A DNA stretch of 64,000 bases from Aricia agestis (Eukaryota > Arthropoda > Insecta > Lepidoptera > Lycaenidae). The translations under genes were made by a program, and so were the position numbers. The notes under the pieces were generated by a model that was given only the letters and a program-made list of their open reading frames with translations, did no database searches and was not told the DNA's origin. Shown one piece after another: positions 45,701 to 56,711 of this stretch. Location of the stretch: positions 4,129,501 to 4,193,500 of the forward strand of contig NC_056410.1 of NCBI RefSeq assembly GCF_905147365.1. Direction: 5' to 3'. Every line of letters begins with the position of its first letter. The stretch's first letter is position 1.

Positions 45701-46763
45701 TATGTGGGATGAATGTACAATGAGCCATAGAGCACATATAGAGGCCGTGGATAGAACCCTAAAAGATTTAAGAAACTCTTCTGCTCTAATGGGTGGGATC
45801 ACTTTTGTTTTTGCTGGAGATTTCCGTCAGACACTCCCAGTCATTAGCAGAGGTACGCGAGCAGATATCATCAAAGCTTGCTTGAAATCATCCCCCTTAT
45901 GGGCGTCAGTTGAAAATTTAAAATTACGAACAAATATGAGAGCTCATCTCCATGGAAATACAAATAGTGATTTTCCACAACAACTGCTTAAACTTGGGGA
46001 AGGAATTTTTCCCACTCCAACTTTAAGCGGAAATTGTGCAATCCTTTTGGATGAGTCTCTAGGCCAGATAGTCCATAATTTAAATGATTTAATAGATGCC
46101 GTTTACCCTGATATGGAGAATTTGCACCAGAAGGACCTTCATTGGTTGTGTTCTAGGGCAATAGTCTCACCTAGGAATGATACTGTCAACGAAATAAACA
46201 ATCTGATTTTACAAAAAGTTCACGGTGAAATAAAGACCTACAAATCGATCGACACCGTCACTAATATCGAAGATGCAGTCCATTATCCACAGGAGTTTTT
46301 AAATTCGCTGAATCCTTCTGGACTTCCACCACACGAACTGACGTTAAAAATCGGAATTCCAATCATGCTTTTGAGAAATTTATGCCCACCAAATATGTGC
46401 AATGGGACAAGGCTGCTTATTAAAGAATTAAAGGACAATTTAATTGTAGCTACCATTATCACCGGCCCAGCAGCTGGTCAACTAGCTCATATACCGAGGA
46501 TACCGATGATTCCAACTGATCTGCCAATCCCATTTAAACGGCTTCAATTTCCGGTAAAAATATCTTTCGCACTAACTATTAACAAGTCCCAAGGTCAAAC
46601 TTTCAAATTAGTAGGCATCGACCTACGAAAAGAATGTTTTACTCATGGTCAACTATACGTTGGCCTATCCCGAGTTGGAGCTGCTGATAATCAATTTATT
46701 TTGCTGCCACAAAATAAAACAACATCAAATATCGTTTACAGGGAAGCTTTAACCCAATTTTAA
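42750..46763 (+). CDS. Helitron Rep-helicase (RepHel)
   Basis: Drives rolling-circle transposition. The 1,337-residue ORF has a Helitron-like N-terminal domain, the HUH nuclease metal site GLPHCHLLFWL (about residue 428) and the two catalytic tyrosines in YICKYINKG (about 570). The PIF1-type helicase has Walker A GGTGKT (about 906), Walker B IMWDEC (about 984), FVFAGDFRQTLPV and the C-terminal LTINKSQGQTF and YVGLSRVG. No stop interrupts it. The annotated ATG (MNKTCPKCSAKKW) is internal; the frame is open upstream to the frameshift near 42540, so the natural protein was longer. Confidence 0.95.
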   Translation: MNKTCPKCSAKKWADEPNGLCCASGKVSLPNISETPQPIKSLLTNNHPLSRHFLTNIRRYNSLFQMTSFGAKEIREQNFMPTFKIEGQVYHLIGSLLPPSGQTPQFLQIYFISDADQLSLRSNIAPTLKIDLINELQTTLNSHNVYIQSFKQNFERNCSENLKLIIYSDRQPQTAHPGRYNAPTVNEVAVLLVDEEKGPRDIVLHGRDGQLKRVSELHRSYDPLQYPLMFVKGDDGYYLTIPQQGTARNKTVTCMQFYAFRLMVRDGFNPLHFYRDLFSQYIVDMMAKMISERLNYICRNQSRLRAEEYIHLRDTLNQDANVDPSNIGQRIILPSSFTGSPRYLHEKTQDAMTYVRNYGRPDLFVTFTCNPEWPEIKAELFTGQRSFDRHDIISRVFHLKMKKFIKLFTKDEIFGKVKCYMASVEWQKRGLPHCHLLFWLERKIQPDEIDSVIVAELPNQLNDPILYDIVTKNMVHGPCGDQNLTAPCMKNGICTKKYPRYFINDTQTGEDGYPVYRRRDAENGGQTASLNIRGNTFNIDNRWIVPYSPLLCRTFNAHINVEYCHSVQAIKYICKYINKGSDQATFSVKNPNDEVESYVNGRYISTSEAVWRILEFPIHERHPTVLQLAVHLENGQRVYFTAETAEQVAQNPRNTTLLAFFKLCNEDEFAKTLLYHEVPQYYTWANNKFARRRRGENVVGHPGIKKDAALGRVYGVHPSQSECFYLRMLLHHVRGPTSFEYLKTVDGVLKETYQAACHDRGLLQNDDHWEHTLREASLSPSPSEPLKLWDNFKDNLCEDIRHRLRQQCQDFNLPYSEDIYNEGLIQIENKLLQLNDKSLNDVGLPSSVRTEHHAADTMAHHYNMNDLTSFVNENLKKLVLDQKHAFETIVDSVNNNKGKIFFLDAPGGTGKTFLANLLLAKIRQSGKTAIAVASSGIAATLLKDGKTAHSTFKLPLSVNFEQQSTCSIRKNGPLGKVLQDASLIMWDECTMSHRAHIEAVDRTLKDLRNSSALMGGITFVFAGDFRQTLPVISRGTRADIIKACLKSSPLWASVENLKLRTNMRAHLHGNTNSDFPQQLLKLGEGIFPTPTLSGNCAILLDESLGQIVHNLNDLIDAVYPDMENLHQKDLHWLCSRAIVSPRNDTVNEINNLILQKVHGEIKTYKSIDTVTNIEDAVHYPQEFLNSLNPSGLPPHELTLKIGIPIMLLRNLCPPNMCNGTRLLIKELKDNLIVATIITGPAAGQLAHIPRIPMIPTDLPIPFKRLQFPVKISFALTINKSQGQTFKLVGIDLRKECFTHGQLYVGLSRVGAADNQFILLPQNKTTSNIVYREALTQF

Positions 46764-47350
46764 TGGAATCTTTTACGCAAAAAGAAGTATGGTGTAAAAA
46801 AACATAAAGCGCAAAAGTACAACAAAAATACTTTATACAAAAACAAATAGAAAATTTCAAAATGTATATAATAGTAGATGTAGGTAAGCATAAAATAATA
46901 AAGCATAAAACTACAAAAAAAAACATAAAATATTTTAAACAAAAAAAAACATGAAGAAATTGCAAAATATTATAAATAATAGTATCTTCTGCAGGTAAGG
47001 ATAAAATAATCAAACATAACACTTAAAATATAAAAATATAAAAAAAAATACAATAAAAATGTGTTATATGTACATAATAATTATAATATAGTAGTTGCAG
47101 GCTAAATAATGTAAACTATTTTTATGTTCTGCTTAACTTAAAGATTGACTACCTTTATTTAAAAAAAATAATTTAAAAACCAATGTCCACCCGTGCGAAG
47201 CCGGGCCGGGCCGCTATGATATATAAATATAAACCTTCCTCTAGTTTTAGAGTCACTCTATATTATAGTAGTTATATTATATTAGCTATTATATTTGCTG
47301 TATTATACTATACTATATTAGTTAAAATAAGATAATATATCCTTTTTAGT

Positions 47351-47531
47351 CCGGCCGCTCATTATCCGAATTTCTGATAACAAAAATTCGGACGCCCCGC
47401 CTCGCTCATACATTTTGACACGTCAGAAATTCTTTTAGTATGATGGGTCTACAACAAAATGTATGAACAGAGTGCGTTCCGCCGGGCGTCCGAATTTTTC
47501 TGATCAGAAATTTCGGATAATGTGCGGCCGG
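47351..47531. mobile_element. MITE with CCGGCCGC ends
   Basis: CCGGCCGCTCATTATCCGAA at the left and the inverse at the right (...CGGATAATGTGCGGCCGG), extended by AAAATTCGGACGCC inverted inside. About 180 bp. Confidence 0.8.
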
Positions 47532-48732
47532 GTTTAAGGTGATAAATATAAAGGTAAATGATTTTTATTTTAGTTTTATGTTATTGTAAAATATCGATAA
47601 GCATATCGATAAATTTGATTCAAGCACTAACGTATATGTAAAAAAAATTTATGAAAAATGTTTCTTCAAAATTTGTGTAATATAAGAACAATAGTACCTT
47701 TAATTACGCAAAATATGAAAGTAAAAGGGAGGATTCACAATATTTTATTAGAAATAGAGACCTAAAGACAGAATATAGCAAAAATAAGCACATCGTAGCA
47801 ATTAGGACATGAAGATTAATTATTACCTGTGAAATGTATATTTTTCAGGATTATTCTTATGATTTACACTGCAAATACTTACAGCACAAGTCACAATTTT
47901 TAAATATAATAATATTTATTCAAAATAACAAACAAATTGAACAATATACTTATTGGAAATACCGAAAGGGCATAAAAACGACTGACGACTTTTGACGACC
48001 TGTCAAATGAAAGTGGTTACAATTTTCATTAGACTGCCTCTCTCTTTTCATCTTGTTATAATTCCATAAAGAATTTTCTTCTCTCTCGCACTCTTTGTTG
48101 GTCTTTAGCATTATAGGTTTATGCTTAGGGTTTATGGTTATAATCACCAGGTTGACACCTCAAGGAAATTATTTTTTCTTCTAAGAAAACATTAGTATTA
48201 ATTTATGTACCACAGAGCTCAGACCTAAAAGATTGGTCACCCATAACCCATATAAAAATATAACCCATAATAATAAATATATAAATAAAAATAATCGACT
48301 TTACAAAAACAGCCTGTCATTCTGTCTCATTACCACAAATTATTGATACTGTATTTATTACTGTATGATTATCAATTTGTTTTATCTATCAAACACCATC
48401 TCTGTCTAGACTTTAATACCAATATAAAAAGTAATTAAACCTTCGCATCACTTCCTTTCCAAGATATTTTGTCAACTTTCTGCTAGACTTCCATAAATAA
48501 TTCAAGGCTAAAATTAGCCAAATCGGTTTAGTGCCTCTCGAGTTTCAACAGTCTTACAGAATTTAAAATTCAAATTGTGCCATAACAAATCCATGGATAA
48601 TTTCCCTTTACTAATTAATCTACAATAAAAAAAGTAAAACAAGTCGATTGTACTCAACAACCTGTAAAAGGTAAAAGGTTTTCAACTCAATGATTATTAT
48701 AGTAGCCAGCAAGCTCATAATTCTTTTCACAA

Positions 48733-48862
48733 CTTAAATTATTTTTACGCGTAAAAATAATCACGCGTAAAAATAATTTAAGTTAACGTTTAGAAAAATT
48801 TCCCGCCTGTCATGACTTTCTTGACGGACTATACAGTGATGTATAGCCCGTCAAAAAAGTCA
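48733..48862. repeat. Two adjacent hairpins
   Basis: First: CTTAAATTATTTTTACGCG (48733-48751) and its perfect inverse (48764-48782). Second: 22-bp arms 48813-48834 and 48841-48862 around AGTGAT (TGACTTTCTTGACGGACTAT against the inverse, two mismatches). Confidence 0.85.
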
Positions 48863-49202
48863 CGACATTAATAGAGTCGCCACTTGTTTCCGGTGTGGCC
48901 TCTTATGGCCACACTGTATCCAGTCACCATAAAAGATTTTGATACTTTATATTAAATACAGTTTAAAAACACGTTGTTACGAATATTATGATTTATATAT
49001 ATTAAGTAGTTAAGAAAATTTGAAATAATTATGATGTAGTTATATTGTGTGTTTAATTTACGACATTACAAGAAACAATCTAATATATGTAAAGTACCTA
49101 TTATAATCTTTGTATATGTCATAGTCTGTCTCTGTCAAGAAAGTGAAGAAATTAAAAAGTGGCAACATCGTAGTGTCATCCCTTTCAAATCAATCTAAGA
49201 AA

Positions 49203-49470
49203 TAATCGGTCAAGTGCGAGTCGGACTTGCGCACGAAGGGTTCCGTACCGTTATAGAGGAAAAATCAGCCAAAATTGTGTTTTTGTATGGGAGCCCCCCT
49301 TAAATTTTTATTTTATTTAAATATTATTAAATAACACATATAATTATGACCTTTGTGAAAATTTCAAGTGCCTACTTGTTGTCATCATTGTTACCGAGCA
49401 AAAAATGTATTAAAAATTATGTTTGTTGTATCGGAGCCCCCCTTAAATATTTAATTTAAAGCCCGACCAA
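49203..49470 (+). repeat. Dispersed GGGTTCCGTA repeat
   Basis: Contains GTCAAGTGCGAGTCGGACTT, GCACGAAGGGTTCCGTACCG and GGGAGCCCCCCTTAAAT (twice). Same family as 58857-59590. Confidence 0.65.
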
Positions 49471-49876
49471 CAAAATAAAAAACCCCGCCATATTGCGGAA
49501 ATCTATTGGAACTAATTTCTTCAATTGGCAACAATCTTTATGAGATGTCATAATTGGTAGTATCCCTAAGTAGTCTGTGCATAATTGTCATCTGTCAAAG
49601 TGTGTTCTCGATTGTGCGTGTCCAGCTTTTACCTTTAGCACTGAATATAAAAAAATCAAAACAATTGGCGCGCTAATTTAAATTTAAAATAATAAAAAGG
49701 TTAACAATTTTACTCTAAAATTAACTAATAAAATTGGTGTTAAATTAAAGCGACAATTAAATAAAAGGTTCATTTAATACTTTTCCTTACTTGCTAATTA
49801 TTACATTCGTATATCTGGCAATTTATAAATTATAAAATACTACAACCGATTTATCTCGTAGTTAGTTAAGTAGGTA

Positions 49877-52687
49877 CTATGTAAAAATATAATACACGAT
49901 GTATATAACATTTAAAACGATGTAAAAAAAGCTATTATAAGTTTTATTGCTTGTTGATGAGTTCGTAGATAATGCGGTTTTAAGTCTGCCCTCGTGGGTG
50001 TTGTATAACAATTCCCAAAATGCCATTCGAGAATGAAAAGGTCGCGATATGACCTGTAGATGCTTGTCGATTTGTAGGCCCCTCAAAATACCGTTTGTGC
50101 CGACCATTGGTGGCCATATCACTGGTATTAGTGCATTTGTTTCAGGCGTCGGGTTTCTAAAATTAAAACAAATGAACAATGTAATATTATAAATATACGA
50201 GCTTTTGCCCGCGGCTTCGCTCGCATTAAGAAGTATTATTATATACAAATTTTCATCCCCTAATTGAACCCCTTGGGGTTGGAATTTATCAAAATCCATT
50301 CTTAGCGGATGCCTACGTCATAACATCTACCTGTATGCCAAATTTCAGCCCGATCCGTCCAGTGGTTTGGGCTGTGCGTTGATAGATCACTATGTCAATC
50401 AGTCAGTCAGTCAGTCAGTCACCTTTGAGTTTTACATAATAAGTATATAGATTATATAAAATATTTTAGTCGTATTATTGTCAGATTTACCTATTATTAG
50501 TTGCTACTTGCTATTACCTAGCTCGTAGTAATAGAATCTGCTAATAGTTGCTGACAAAAGTTACTTCTGACAGGATCAGACTAATAAGTAATAACTATGG
50601 GGCCTTCGCTGGGCCCTCAAGTCCTCGGAGCTTCTGCACGGAGCTGAGTAATATAGGTATTGTATGTATCTAATTATAGTACTCTAGTAATAGTAGTAAG
50701 GTCTCACCCGTATTTAATGAAGTTCGTCCATAGCTTTGATATTTTGTCGACCATGGTTACGTCTTGAGCCGTCGGTATTGTTTTCATAATTTTGCCATGA
50801 AACAGGTAGCCGAGTTCGTCGGCATGCGCGGCACCGCTCTCAGTTACATTGTACATGCTCTTGAAGAAGTTTCTGTTGCCATCGTATGAAAACACATAAA
50901 AGTAAACGGTAGTATTTTTATGTTGGCTGTACTTATTTAATGCTCTCTGCATGGGATATAAAAACAAACTATCCGAGAGATAGTCAACTACCTTGTATCT
51001 GTTTGTAAAATCGTTTTGACCATCTCCAAGATAAAAATGTTGAACTATAATGGCCATTTCTTCAATGTTTTCAAGATCGAACACGTATTCCAAATTCTGG
51101 CGAAATATGTTCGAATTATTAAATTTATCTATGCCTGCGCTTCCGTATAATGCAAATAAAAATTCGTTATCGGTGACTCCGCTCAAAATATTCAAGCCAT
51201 CGACATTAGAAGCTTTAGATTTTTCGGGATGTTCAGTGATGTAGCCGAAAACATTTTTGTGCTCTTTTTCAACACAAAATTTATACTCGTAGGATTCCGA
51301 AGCGGAGATGACTGATTTAGGGTCGGTGCTTGCTAATAAAGCTACGGCCTTAGACACATCGGTAGCGTTAAGTCCGAGAGATCGAGCTATCTCCAGCGTC
51401 GGCGCGTCATCGGGGTACATCAGCTGACCAGGGGCCGTAGCAGCTCCACTTTGGAGAATAGCCTGCTGATACAGTCGTGGCCGCTTCGCTAGCAGATGCA
51501 TGTCTACGCACATGCTACCGGCACTGTGACCCATCAGTGTAATACGCTCGGGGCTTCCACCGAATGCGTGGATATTATTCTTCACCCATTGCATTGCTAT
51601 GTACTGATCCTTTATGCCCTGATTTCCTGGTAATTCAGGCCAGTTCGTGCACAGAAAACCGTAAGGGCCGAGTCGGTAATTAAACGTCACCACTATCACA
51701 TCGTGCCGTACTAGGTACTCTGGGCCGAGTATATATTTCCCTCCGTTTCCTTGTCGAAAGGCGCCCCCGTGAATGTAAATTACGACTGCCTTGTTCTGAC
51801 TCCCTGTGTTTGGTACGTAGACGTTGAGACGAAGACAGTCTAGTGTCCCGGTGTACATGTTACTGAATTCATCAATCTGTGGACAGACTACGGTTCCGTC
51901 GAAAGCTTTGAAGACATTGTCGTATTTTGGATAGGGTATCGAAGACTGTAACAGAACAATAATAATTAGAATTAACACCTATAAGACCATTCTCTATCAC
52001 TTTGTAAATTGTATTTAATTAAAGTTAGGTAAGCACTGCATACAAGACTTATCTAAGTAGTTTACTTTTAAATATTCCCCCCATCATGCTCTAAAAAAAC
52101 TTGCTCATAATTTATAATAATATTATGGTTTTCTGTATGTAAAGGGCGAAGATGATCTTTGCCCAGAGCGGATAAATAGCTACTTAGATCGAGACCTGCT
52201 TGGATTTAACGATATTACTGTTTGACCATTCTATAGATTATAGAAAGTATAGAATATAGATATGGACGTTTCCTGAATAAATAAATTAGTATGCTGTATG
52301 AATCACACTAGTTTTCTAGAGTTTAGGTACATTCCAATATCAGTTTGTTTCTGTGGATTTATAACTAAATTTGATTACAGTTAAGTAATTAATAGATATA
52401 ACATAGAGATAAATAAACACATACCATACCCACCCGTCTCTGAGTGCGACAGTTATGACTATTATAATTTATAAGAAAGAGATAATTTACCTTTGTATAA
52501 CAAAAAAAATACTTACACCAAATGGGTTGGTGGCATTAACCTTAGCATAAGGTATTCCGAGGAACATCACATAGTCTCCATCATCAGCCTCCATACCCTG
52601 TATCGTTCCCAACTCTGTTTCATTCGCGAAAAATCTTGACTCCACCGCACACAAACGTAACAGTAAAATACACGCACACTTCCACAT
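49877..52687 (-). CDS. Secreted carboxylesterase (alpha/beta hydrolase), three exons
   Basis: Type-B carboxylesterase that hydrolyses carboxylic esters. Exons 52517-52687, 50708-51945 and 49877-50156 join in frame (donors GTAAGT, GTGAGA) to about 562 residues, the normal family length. A signal peptide is likely (MWKCACILLLRLCAVES). Family marks are FLGIPYAKV, the oxyanion-hole HGGAF (116-120), the nucleophile GHSAG (Ser198), acid Glu318 in GVTDNEF and His431 in AAHADELGY, so the triad is complete. Several NxT/NxS sequons fit secretion. GHSAG rather than GQSAG argues against a classical juvenile hormone esterase; an odorant-degrading, integument or detoxifying esterase is possible. Terminal exon ends in a hydrophobic stretch (FFYIVLNVIYIVYYIF), which may be a membrane or GPI-type signal. 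Confidence 0.9.
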
Positions 52688-54978
52688 AGCTTATAAATTT
52701 GATTAAGAATGTGTTAATGTAAAGCTAGGATAATTGAGTCTCTACTTTAAAATCCCAGCTAACTACATGTGTTTAAAATATTAGTAGTAAGTAAAAGTAA
52801 CACAAGACACATCCGCACAAGCGATAGAATATAAATGATAGGAGCAGATAGGTACAAAATGTGTTTACTATCATTAATCATTATATAAAAGTTGAGCGCT
52901 AGGTTGCGTATTTACTTTACTCATGGCAAGCCCTTGTTGTGTTGTAGATTTATTTACTTATATCCTTTCCGTCCCGGACTTCTTATCAGTAGTTACTGAA
53001 CGATTGGGTTTAAAGTTTTGTGACTGTGTGACATGTGTTTCTTGCGAGTATAAAGTGTATATTTATTACTTCTTCACGCATAGCTATCAGTATTTCTTTG
53101 AAAGTATGCATACGGTGGTCTTGAAAGTAAGATTTTGCTAACTTGTTGGCCTAGGCTCTTATTTAAAGATAACCAACCACAATTCATTTCTTATCTGCAT
53201 TAATAAAACTAAAGTAAACGTAAATATTTTAACATACCATCTTCGTTATCACTAGTAATATTACTATAAGTACCTATTATTAGTCAACTATTTTTATGTT
53301 TTTTCTAAGTAAAGGGTTAAAAATATTTACATAACACTATATAAATGAAAGATAATAAGCCATTATGAGAAGGGTCATAAGTTAACTGCTAATGCAGCCG
53401 GTAATAGTCCATATGTTCGATAGTGTTTATGAGCTATGCTGCGATGATCCCACGAACTTCCTGAAACTGAGGCGACTCGAACGTGATAACTTAAAGGTTA
53501 TCATACAATCAGCTATTAGGAATTTCATTGAGATTTTTCGCTAAAGTCTTGTACTGGAATATTCCAGTTATCAAAACCACTAATAATAATAATAGATACC
53601 CCTTTCTACCTTTCTGGCTTACCTATCGAAAGCTGTAAACAGCAAAAGTTAGATTAACACTTTAGGCCTAAAAATAATTTTAATATACAGGGTGTAACAA
53701 AAATAAGTGATAATTCTTTAGGGTGTGTATGTGTTCCTAATGGAGAATTCACTGTGAAAGTAGCAGCGCTGAAAGACCAATTTCTTTTTTTGTTACACCT
53801 TGTAGAACGCGATAGAAATTGATTTTGATGCTTTCGATGATTAAAGACGATTCAATGCATTATTTGCCAGTTAGATAAGGTAGGACTTTTTAATGGTCCT
53901 TCGAGCCACATAGCAAAATTTATATGTGTAGAAACACGATCGAGTGATAACATGTGCTCATGGAAGATCTTAAAACTAAACTAAGTCGTAAATTTTTCTC
54001 GTGAGATAACAAGAGGTATTTAACACTTTTTTAGATCACGATAATATATTTAGGAACTATTCAAGTAGGTATGAATCGTTATATCTACCTAAATATAGTT
54101 AACAATGAATAAGTCGAATAAAAAACCAACACGAATATTCAATATTTTATTCAACAAAAACCATCCCAGTAATAACATTCTCTACACCTATAAAAATTCG
54201 CTACTCAATAGATCGACACAAAAATGAAGGAATATGTCAAAACAAGTATTTCGTGTTAATCCAGGCCTACAAAACATATCCCATTCAAATGATTCCTATT
54301 CATAATCTTTTAAAATTTTACTTAATTTTTTTACAAAACCCTGAGTTTCTTGAGAGTAGTTATAGGTGCAAAAAATTCAAACCAAACAACCAAAAACCTG
54401 GCTTACTGCTAAAAGAATTTTAAGCGGCTCGTCGACTAGCTAGCACCCAAGAAACCCTTCATTATAACACGCAGAAGTTAACCAGGCACCTAATTCTAAG
54501 GAAATTTTATGAAAGCAAGTGCCAAGTTAATTTCTACGTGTTGTACAGTACTACTTTACTGACAAAAAAAATACCAAGAGGTACAGTGTAATCCGAAACG
54601 AACATTTTTAATGTAATATTTTAGTAGGTACCATTACCAACAGAGAGTAAATATTGGAATATAGTTTGAGGTCAAATTCTTTGATAATGTCAGTATAAAT
54701 AAAAAATATAGAGCACACGAATTGATAGCAGTATGAGCAAAAATTAGAACTTATGATAAAGCCGCTTATCCGCTTATCTGTTTACTTTCCGAAAAAGCTA
54801 GTAACTGAAGGGCCTAAAATATAAGTCTTAACTCTTAAGTTATCTAACTTTTTACTCATTGGTACAAAATTTGTGACAGGAGTTCCTTTGTATTTAAGGC
54901 AGATAAGATACCTATATAATAATAAAAGATATATAATAATCTATTCAACAGCATTATTGATTGGTTATTATTTATTAA
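52688..54978. other. Esterase upstream region and intergenic AT-rich sequence
   Basis: Contains the presumed esterase promoter. The ORF at 52923-53141 is not protein-like. A GGGTGTAACAAAAATAAGTG / CAATTTCTTTTTTTGTTACA-CC motif pair at 53690-53808 may be a short inverted-repeat element. Confidence 0.45.
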
Positions 54979-55320
54979 CTAGACGTTCCGTGCGGCTTAG
55001 CCCGCGTAAATTAGATATTTCACAGACAAATTAGTCCACAAAAAATAGCCTATGATCCTTCACGTGGTCTACTTATCTGTGCCAAATAACATAAACATTG
55101 CTCCAGTAGTTCGTGAGATAAGCTCATTCAAATAATTTCCCCCGTTTTCCACATTTTCCTCTATTTCTTCGCTCCTATTAGTCTTAGCGTGATAAAATAT
55201 TGCCTATAGCCTACCTCAATGAATGGGCTATCTAACACTAAAAGAATTTTTCAAATCGGAGCAGTAGTTCCTGAGATTATCGCGTTCAAACAAACAAACT
55301 CTTCCGCTTTATAATAAGTA

Positions 55321-56698
55321 CTAGCGGCCCGCCCCGGCTTCGCACGGGTGGACATTGATTTTTAAATATTTTTTTTTCATTCTTTATTTCTTAGTCAATC
55401 TTTATGTTAAGCAGAACATAAAAATGGTTTACACTATTTAGCCTGTAACTACTATATTATAATTATTATACACATTTTTATTGTATTTTGTTATGTTTGA
55501 TTATTTTATCCTTACCTACAGAAGATACTATTATTTATACTATTTTGCAATTTCTAAATGTATTTTTTTTGGTTAAAGTATTTTATGTTTTTTTTTCTTG
55601 TAGTTTTATGCTTTATTAGTTTATGCTTACCTACATGCGTAAATTAATGTCCTCTATAACTAAGACTCTAGTACATCACTTTGAGTCTATAATTTATAAA
55701 GCTTACAATATATGGAATATTTTGGTAGTTTTTTTACACAATTAACATAAATAATTATAGGCTATAGCCTACGTTCAGCAGAAATAGTGTAGATTTAAAA
55801 ATATGCATTAATTATACTTCCATCGGCATCGTGGTTATCGCAGACACAATAGATCTTCAATAATTGTTATGCTGGTAGCCGGCTGCCGCTATTGGAGATT
55901 TATAGTTATAGAAATTAATTATAATAGCAATCAAAAATAATAGTCATTCAAAACGTAATGAATTAATGAAGCACTATAATATTATCCCATCAATGAAGCG
56001 GCACCCGGCTGTCGCATAACTATTATATTATAAATCTATTGTGTCTGCGATTCCCGTGATCGAGGTAATAATAATTAATATTTACGTGGACTCTCCGGGC
56101 GAGCACACCCGCGCGGCGCGCCTTGACGACGCCCAATTCGCAACGTGCAGCAGAAATCGTAATATTTTAATTTCGCCATAACATTAAAACCAAACGTCCA
56201 ATTTTAATCATTCACAGATCAAATATTATCTACATTAACTGTACTTAGTAATGAAATAATTTATTTTGATAAGAATTAATGCTATGAGTAAAATAAAGGC
56301 ATTTAAATGTAGTCCAAAAACATTTCAAGATTTTTTAATAAAAAAATGGTTATTGTGCCTCACTCAACATAGATAGGTATAGTGGTGTCGCGGACTTTTT
56401 TGTAGATATTTAAAAGATCTACAATTACTTAGAACATTTTATGGTTCTATCTTTTATAGTTTAGGCAGCGTACGCGAAAAAAGTAACATTTCTGGTTGAT
56501 TTTTTACACCTTGCGTCCGAAAATCCCAAATATCTTACGGAACCCTATTTTTTTCCAAAATAAAATTTAGCCTATGTTCAGCAGAATTAATGTAAGATTC
56601 CAATGGTAAAAGAATCTTTCAAATCGGTCCAGTAGTTTCGGAGCCTATTCAAGACAAACAAACAATCAAATCTTTCCTCTTTATAATAGTAGTGTAGA
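55321..56698 (-). mobile_element. Non-autonomous Helitron, 1,378 bp, complete ends
   Basis: Minus strand: 5' TCTACACTACTATTATAAAG ... 3' CCCGTGCGAAGCCGGGGCGG-GCCGCTAG, inserted between A and T as Helitrons do. Its 3' 320 bp match the autonomous element at 46870-47216 and its inner part matches 41281-41405. The coding region in between is deleted. No ORF. Confidence 0.9.
55833..56056. repeat. Imperfect inverted repeat inside the Helitron
   Basis: ATCGCAGACACAATAGATCT...CCGGCTGCCG (55833-55890) pairs with CACCCGGCTGTCGC...AATCTATTGTGTCTGCGAT (about 55995-56056). The truncated copy at 31087-31385 has the same arrangement. Confidence 0.7.
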
Positions 56699-56711
56699 TT
56701 ATAAGTATAGA

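Larger units (their letters stand above)
41281..47216 (+). mobile_element. Helitron with Rep-helicase ORF
   Basis: A rolling-circle transposon. Left limit is set by about 130 bp (41281-41405) shared with the non-autonomous copy at 55638-55760; the true 5' TC end is not located. The 3' end (46870-47216) is shared with 55321-55637 and finishes CCCGTGCGAAGCCGGGCCGG-GCCGCTA, where CTAG is expected but T follows. Confidence 0.85.
47532..49876. other. Intergenic, no gene recognised
   Basis: AT-rich sequence downstream of the esterase gene. It holds two hairpins (48733-48782, 48813-48862) and a GGGTTCCGTA-family repeat (49203-49470). Confidence 0.6.
54979..56711 (-). mobile_element. Older Helitron-like element hosting a nested Helitron
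   Basis: On the minus strand it starts TCTATACTTATAA (56711-56699), is interrupted by the 55321-56698 Helitron, resumes TACTTATTATAAAGCGG (55320) and ends ...CGGAACGTCTAG at 54979. The body matches 19656-20177. Confidence 0.75.

Noticed and set aside
49877..52687. Juvenile hormone esterase
   Set aside because: The nucleophile motif is GHSAG, not the GQSAG usual for that enzyme; only the broader esterase family can be supported.
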